Assembly (NCBI GenBank): GCA_025603075.1
Contig: MU626276.1
Location: 115,309-179,308 of the forward strand
DNA: 64,000 bases
Source of the DNA: Neoconidiobolus thromboides FSU 785
Taxonomy: Eukaryota > Entomophthoromycota > Entomophthoromycetes > Entomophthorales > Neoconidiobolaceae
Reading direction: 5' to 3'
Positions 61,613 through 64,000 of the stretch are shown here, one piece after another. The position numbers and the translations under genes are program-made. Numbering within the stretch: the stretch's first letter is position 1; each line of letters starts with the position of its first letter. The notes beneath the pieces were generated by a model. That model did not search any database, was not told the DNA's origin, and worked only from the letters and a program-made list of their open reading frames with translations.

Positions 61613-62242
61613 ATGAAGAACTTTATAACTCTTACTTTGTTTGGTTTATCTACTATTGCTGCCGCCGCTGCCCCACAAGCAATTGTATTAGATGCCTTAG
61701 ATGAGAATTATGGTGATGGCTATGGTCATGATGATTATGGTTATAAAGCTAAGACCAAAACAGTAACTAAATACGTTACTACCACACTTACTAAGGAAAC
61801 TGGTATATATTTGACTGATACCTTTATCACCGTCATTGGAACTACCACTATTAAGAGTACTGATACTGTTACTAATGTCATCACTGTACCAACCACTAGC
61901 GTTGTTACTTCCACTTCTACAAAATATGAAAATGAGACCGGTCCTACTGTAACTAGAACTGTAACTGTTCCAACTACTACTGTTTCTACTAAGACTGAAA
62001 TCAGACGTACTACCAGTGAAAGCACTACTGACATCTACCCAAAGACCACTACAACTAAAGTTGTAACTACGACCATCCCAACCACTATCTACACCACTAC
62101 TACTGTAGATAAAACTGTAACTTCAACTAGTACTGTCACTGTTACTACAACTGATTTCGTAACCAGTACCAAGACCAAGACCAAGACTGTCTATACTGAT
62201 AACTATGATGATGATTATGGTTATACCCCAACACCATACTAA
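61613..62242 (+). CDS. Secreted Thr/Val-rich repetitive protein, paralog
   Basis: Single exon, 209 residues from the ATG at 61613. Signal peptide MKNFITLTLFGLSTIAAAAA, a Gly/Asp/Tyr patch (YGDGYGHDDYGYKAKTK), then Thr/Val/Ser repeats (KTVTKYVTTTLTKET, TTIPTTIYTTTTVDKTV) and a C-terminal YDDDYGYTPTPY that echoes the N-terminal patch. More C-ending Thr codons (ACC, ACT) than the surrounding AT-rich genes, which hints at high expression. No GPI tail. Head-to-head with its paralog. Confidence 0.8.
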   Translation: MKNFITLTLFGLSTIAAAAAPQAIVLDALDENYGDGYGHDDYGYKAKTKTVTKYVTTTLTKETGIYLTDTFITVIGTTTIKSTDTVTNVITVPTTSVVTSTSTKYENETGPTVTRTVTVPTTTVSTKTEIRRTTSESTTDIYPKTTTTKVVTTTIPTTIYTTTTVDKTVTSTSTVTVTTTDFVTSTKTKTKTVYTDNYDDDYGYTPTPY

Positions 62243-63147
62243 AGTTTTATAATAAATTCGGATAGTTGTAAGATTAAAGTTTTAAGATTGACTTTTTTAT
62301 AAATTACTATTCTAATAAGCTTCAACTAAAAAAACATTGATAAAAATTGTTAGATTAAATTTTAATATAGCTTCAAGTTACCAAAATTGAATGCAATGTT
62401 TAGCTGAACAAGATATTTAGTTTCTATATTTTGTAGTGTAGGGTTAGAAGAGGTTTTATAAAAGATCTTAGATAGCTATAACTAACACAAAATTATACAA
62501 TTAAAAAAATTATTGAGATTATGTATTATATGAAATTTTTCTATTACTTTTATAAAATATTGAAATGATAAAATATTACCATGTAGACTAAGGTATATAT
62601 CCAAAGTAATCTCTAACTTTATTAGTTTCCAGCCAAAATACATTTAAAGTCTATATGGGGATGTTTTTTGTGTTTAAGAATTTTACTAACAGTTTTTTCA
62701 CTCAAATAGTGCTTAAAAGATGGAAAAAGTGATGAAGTCAAAAAAACATCGCCCATATTAATATCTCAATTTACAATAAATCTTCAATCCTTTACTACTA
62801 AAATTAGTATTTTAAAATTCTTAAATTACTAGTTTAATGATTGGTTTAATTTCTATTAATCAAAATTTTTATAGTGGGCAAAGTTTGATTTTAGTTTTTG
62901 AGTTTAAAATATAAAAAATGTTTAATAAAACTAATATTGGGGCTGTCCTAACTGGTTTCAGAATCTACTTAGAAATTAATCCAAATTTAAAATTTAAAGT
63001 TTGTCCAATATAACGGTTAAATCTAAAAAGCCTAAAATTAAATGTCTCTATTTAAAACTTGTTTTGATGGTTTCCTTTTCTTAAATAGCTAATTTTCCTA
63101 ATTATATAAATACACTTGACTTTATTTTTTGTTGAAATAAAAATAAA
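62243..63147. other. Spacer with one repeat copy before the transposon-like remnant
   Basis: 905 bp, AT-rich, containing copy H. No other feature recognised. Confidence 0.5.
62653..62758 (+). mobile_element. MITE-like element, copy H
   Basis: Ends TATATGGGGATG and ACATCGCCCATAT; interior TGTTTAAGAATTTTACTAAC and CACTCAAATAGTGCTTAAAA near consensus, so probably one of the younger copies. Confidence 0.88.
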
Positions 63148-64000
63148 ATGCAAACTTTCATAACTAAACTTCGAAATGGAATTTTTGAAAACTCCAATAC
63201 AATAGGGAGGAGTACACAATATAAACATTGTAATTCATTTACATCAATTTTAAGAGCTACTTATAACAACCCAAGGTTTATGGAATTTTATAATAAAACA
63301 AAACAAAACAAAATAAAACAAAACAAAGAAAAGATACATTATCAAAATTTATTATCGATAGTAATAAACTTAATCAAGTAATGTATAAAATTGGTGCTTT
63401 GAGGGAAACAGGAAATAAAAACCAACAAGTAGCGTTATTATCAACTATAGCTTCAGTATATTCTTTTGATGAATGTAAAAGTTTTGGGTTTAATATAAAT
63501 AGAAATCAATATGATTATTCAAAAACAAGTAACAATAGTAATAAAATATTAACGGTAAAACCTATCTATTATTAAAAATACAAAAAAAATTAAAGATGAC
63601 CAAATTGAAACTATTATACAATATTTACTAAATGATTCAACTATTTCATCAAGATTTAGTAAAAAAAATAATGATAGTAAATATTCATTAGATAATATAT
63701 ATTAAACAAAAGTAGAAGAATGATATATAGTAAATATTTTAATGATCTAAGAGATAAAGCAGTAGCTAGGTCAACGTTCCTTAAATATATACCAAGTAAT
63801 TTCAAAAATCCAGCAAGAAAAACGGATCTATGTAATATATGTGCTCAGTATACAGTTAGAAAAAAGCTATTTGAAAATAAAATAAATACAGCAATAAAAA
63901 ACAAAGCAGAGATAGAAGAAATTTTCAACAAAGAAGAAAAACTATACAAATTACATAAATTCTGTGTTGATACTCAAAAAAACACATTTAATGAAACTAT
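63148..64000 (+). pseudogene. Broken transposon-like ORF, runs off the window
   Basis: Three reading frames follow each other: 63148-63381 (77 residues, Lys/Asn-rich end), 63381-63575 (64 residues, starting MYKIGALRETGNKNQQ) and an open frame from about 63708 to the window end. A fourth piece in another frame (about 63571-63706, DDQIETIIQYLLNDSTISSR) fills the gap, suggesting one ancestral protein cut by frameshifts and stops. The last part reads RSTFLKYIPSNFKNPARKTD followed by LCNICAQYTVRKK and YKLHKFCVDTQKNTF; the xRKTDLCxIC pattern is, from memory, found in eukaryotic transposon-encoded proteins. No integrase or transposase catalytic motif is inside the window, so the class is unknown; an intron-containing host gene is the alternative. 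Confidence 0.45.

Overview
The window is nuclear DNA from a fungus: about three quarters A+T, dense in very short introns (mostly 45-70 nt, GTAAGT/GTATGT/GTAATT donors, TAG/AAG acceptors, more than 100 of them), and carrying fungal markers such as a copper-fist regulator, an Eaf1/Vid21 NuA4 subunit, a Ste13/Dap2-type dipeptidyl aminopeptidase, carboxypeptidase Y, an Igo1 endosulfine and GPI-type Thr-rich wall proteins. It also keeps genes missing from budding yeast (Rab18, SR140/U2SURP, endonuclease V, a PPP1R21-like protein). This argues against Saccharomycotina and is compatible with an early-diverging, AT-rich lineage; the species cannot be named from the sequence. The standard code is used: TAA, TGA and TAG all end genes.

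Layout. 0.2-5.8 kb: EMC4 (-), TVP23 (+), RAB18 (+), and a bacterial/plant-type 2-isopropylmalate synthase (-). 5.8-7.7 kb: gene-free, three copies of a ~105 bp inverted-repeat element. 7.7-16.9 kb: 2-oxoglutarate dehydrogenase E1 copy 1 (+), a fungal transcription-factor-domain protein without a zinc cluster (-), SR140 (+), IGO1 (-). 18-26 kb: STE13/DAP2 (+), RIO2 (-), NPC2-like ML protein (+), PP4 catalytic subunit (-). 26-35 kb: copper-fist factor (-), EAF1/VID21 (-), RIB3 (-). 36-41 kb: two GPI-type mucin-like proteins (-) and carboxypeptidase Y (-). 41-49 kb: RCE1 (+) ending tail-to-tail on an unidentified gene (-), a 2 kb gene-free stretch, endonuclease V (+), ALG3 (+). 49-59 kb: PPP1R21-like (-), XPF/RAD1 (+), OGDH copy 2 (-). 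60-64 kb: two divergent secreted Thr/Val-rich paralogs and a broken transposon-like ORF running off the end.

The genes are mostly unrelated housekeeping functions: leucine and riboflavin synthesis, the TCA cycle, mRNA splicing, small-subunit ribosome maturation, DNA repair (XPF; EndoV), protein and glycan processing (RCE1, ALG3, CPY, STE13) and membrane traffic (EMC4, TVP23, Rab18, PPP1R21). I see no new multi-gene system. The most notable items are an eight-copy MITE-like family, a full-length PPP1R21 (FERRY complex) homolog of the same length as the human protein, the bacterial/plant-type leucine enzyme, the OGDH duplication, a possible 1-nt exon in EAF1 and a possible split start codon in EMC4. 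Exon borders were placed by eye using splice consensus, frame continuity and remembered family conservation; no alignment was run.
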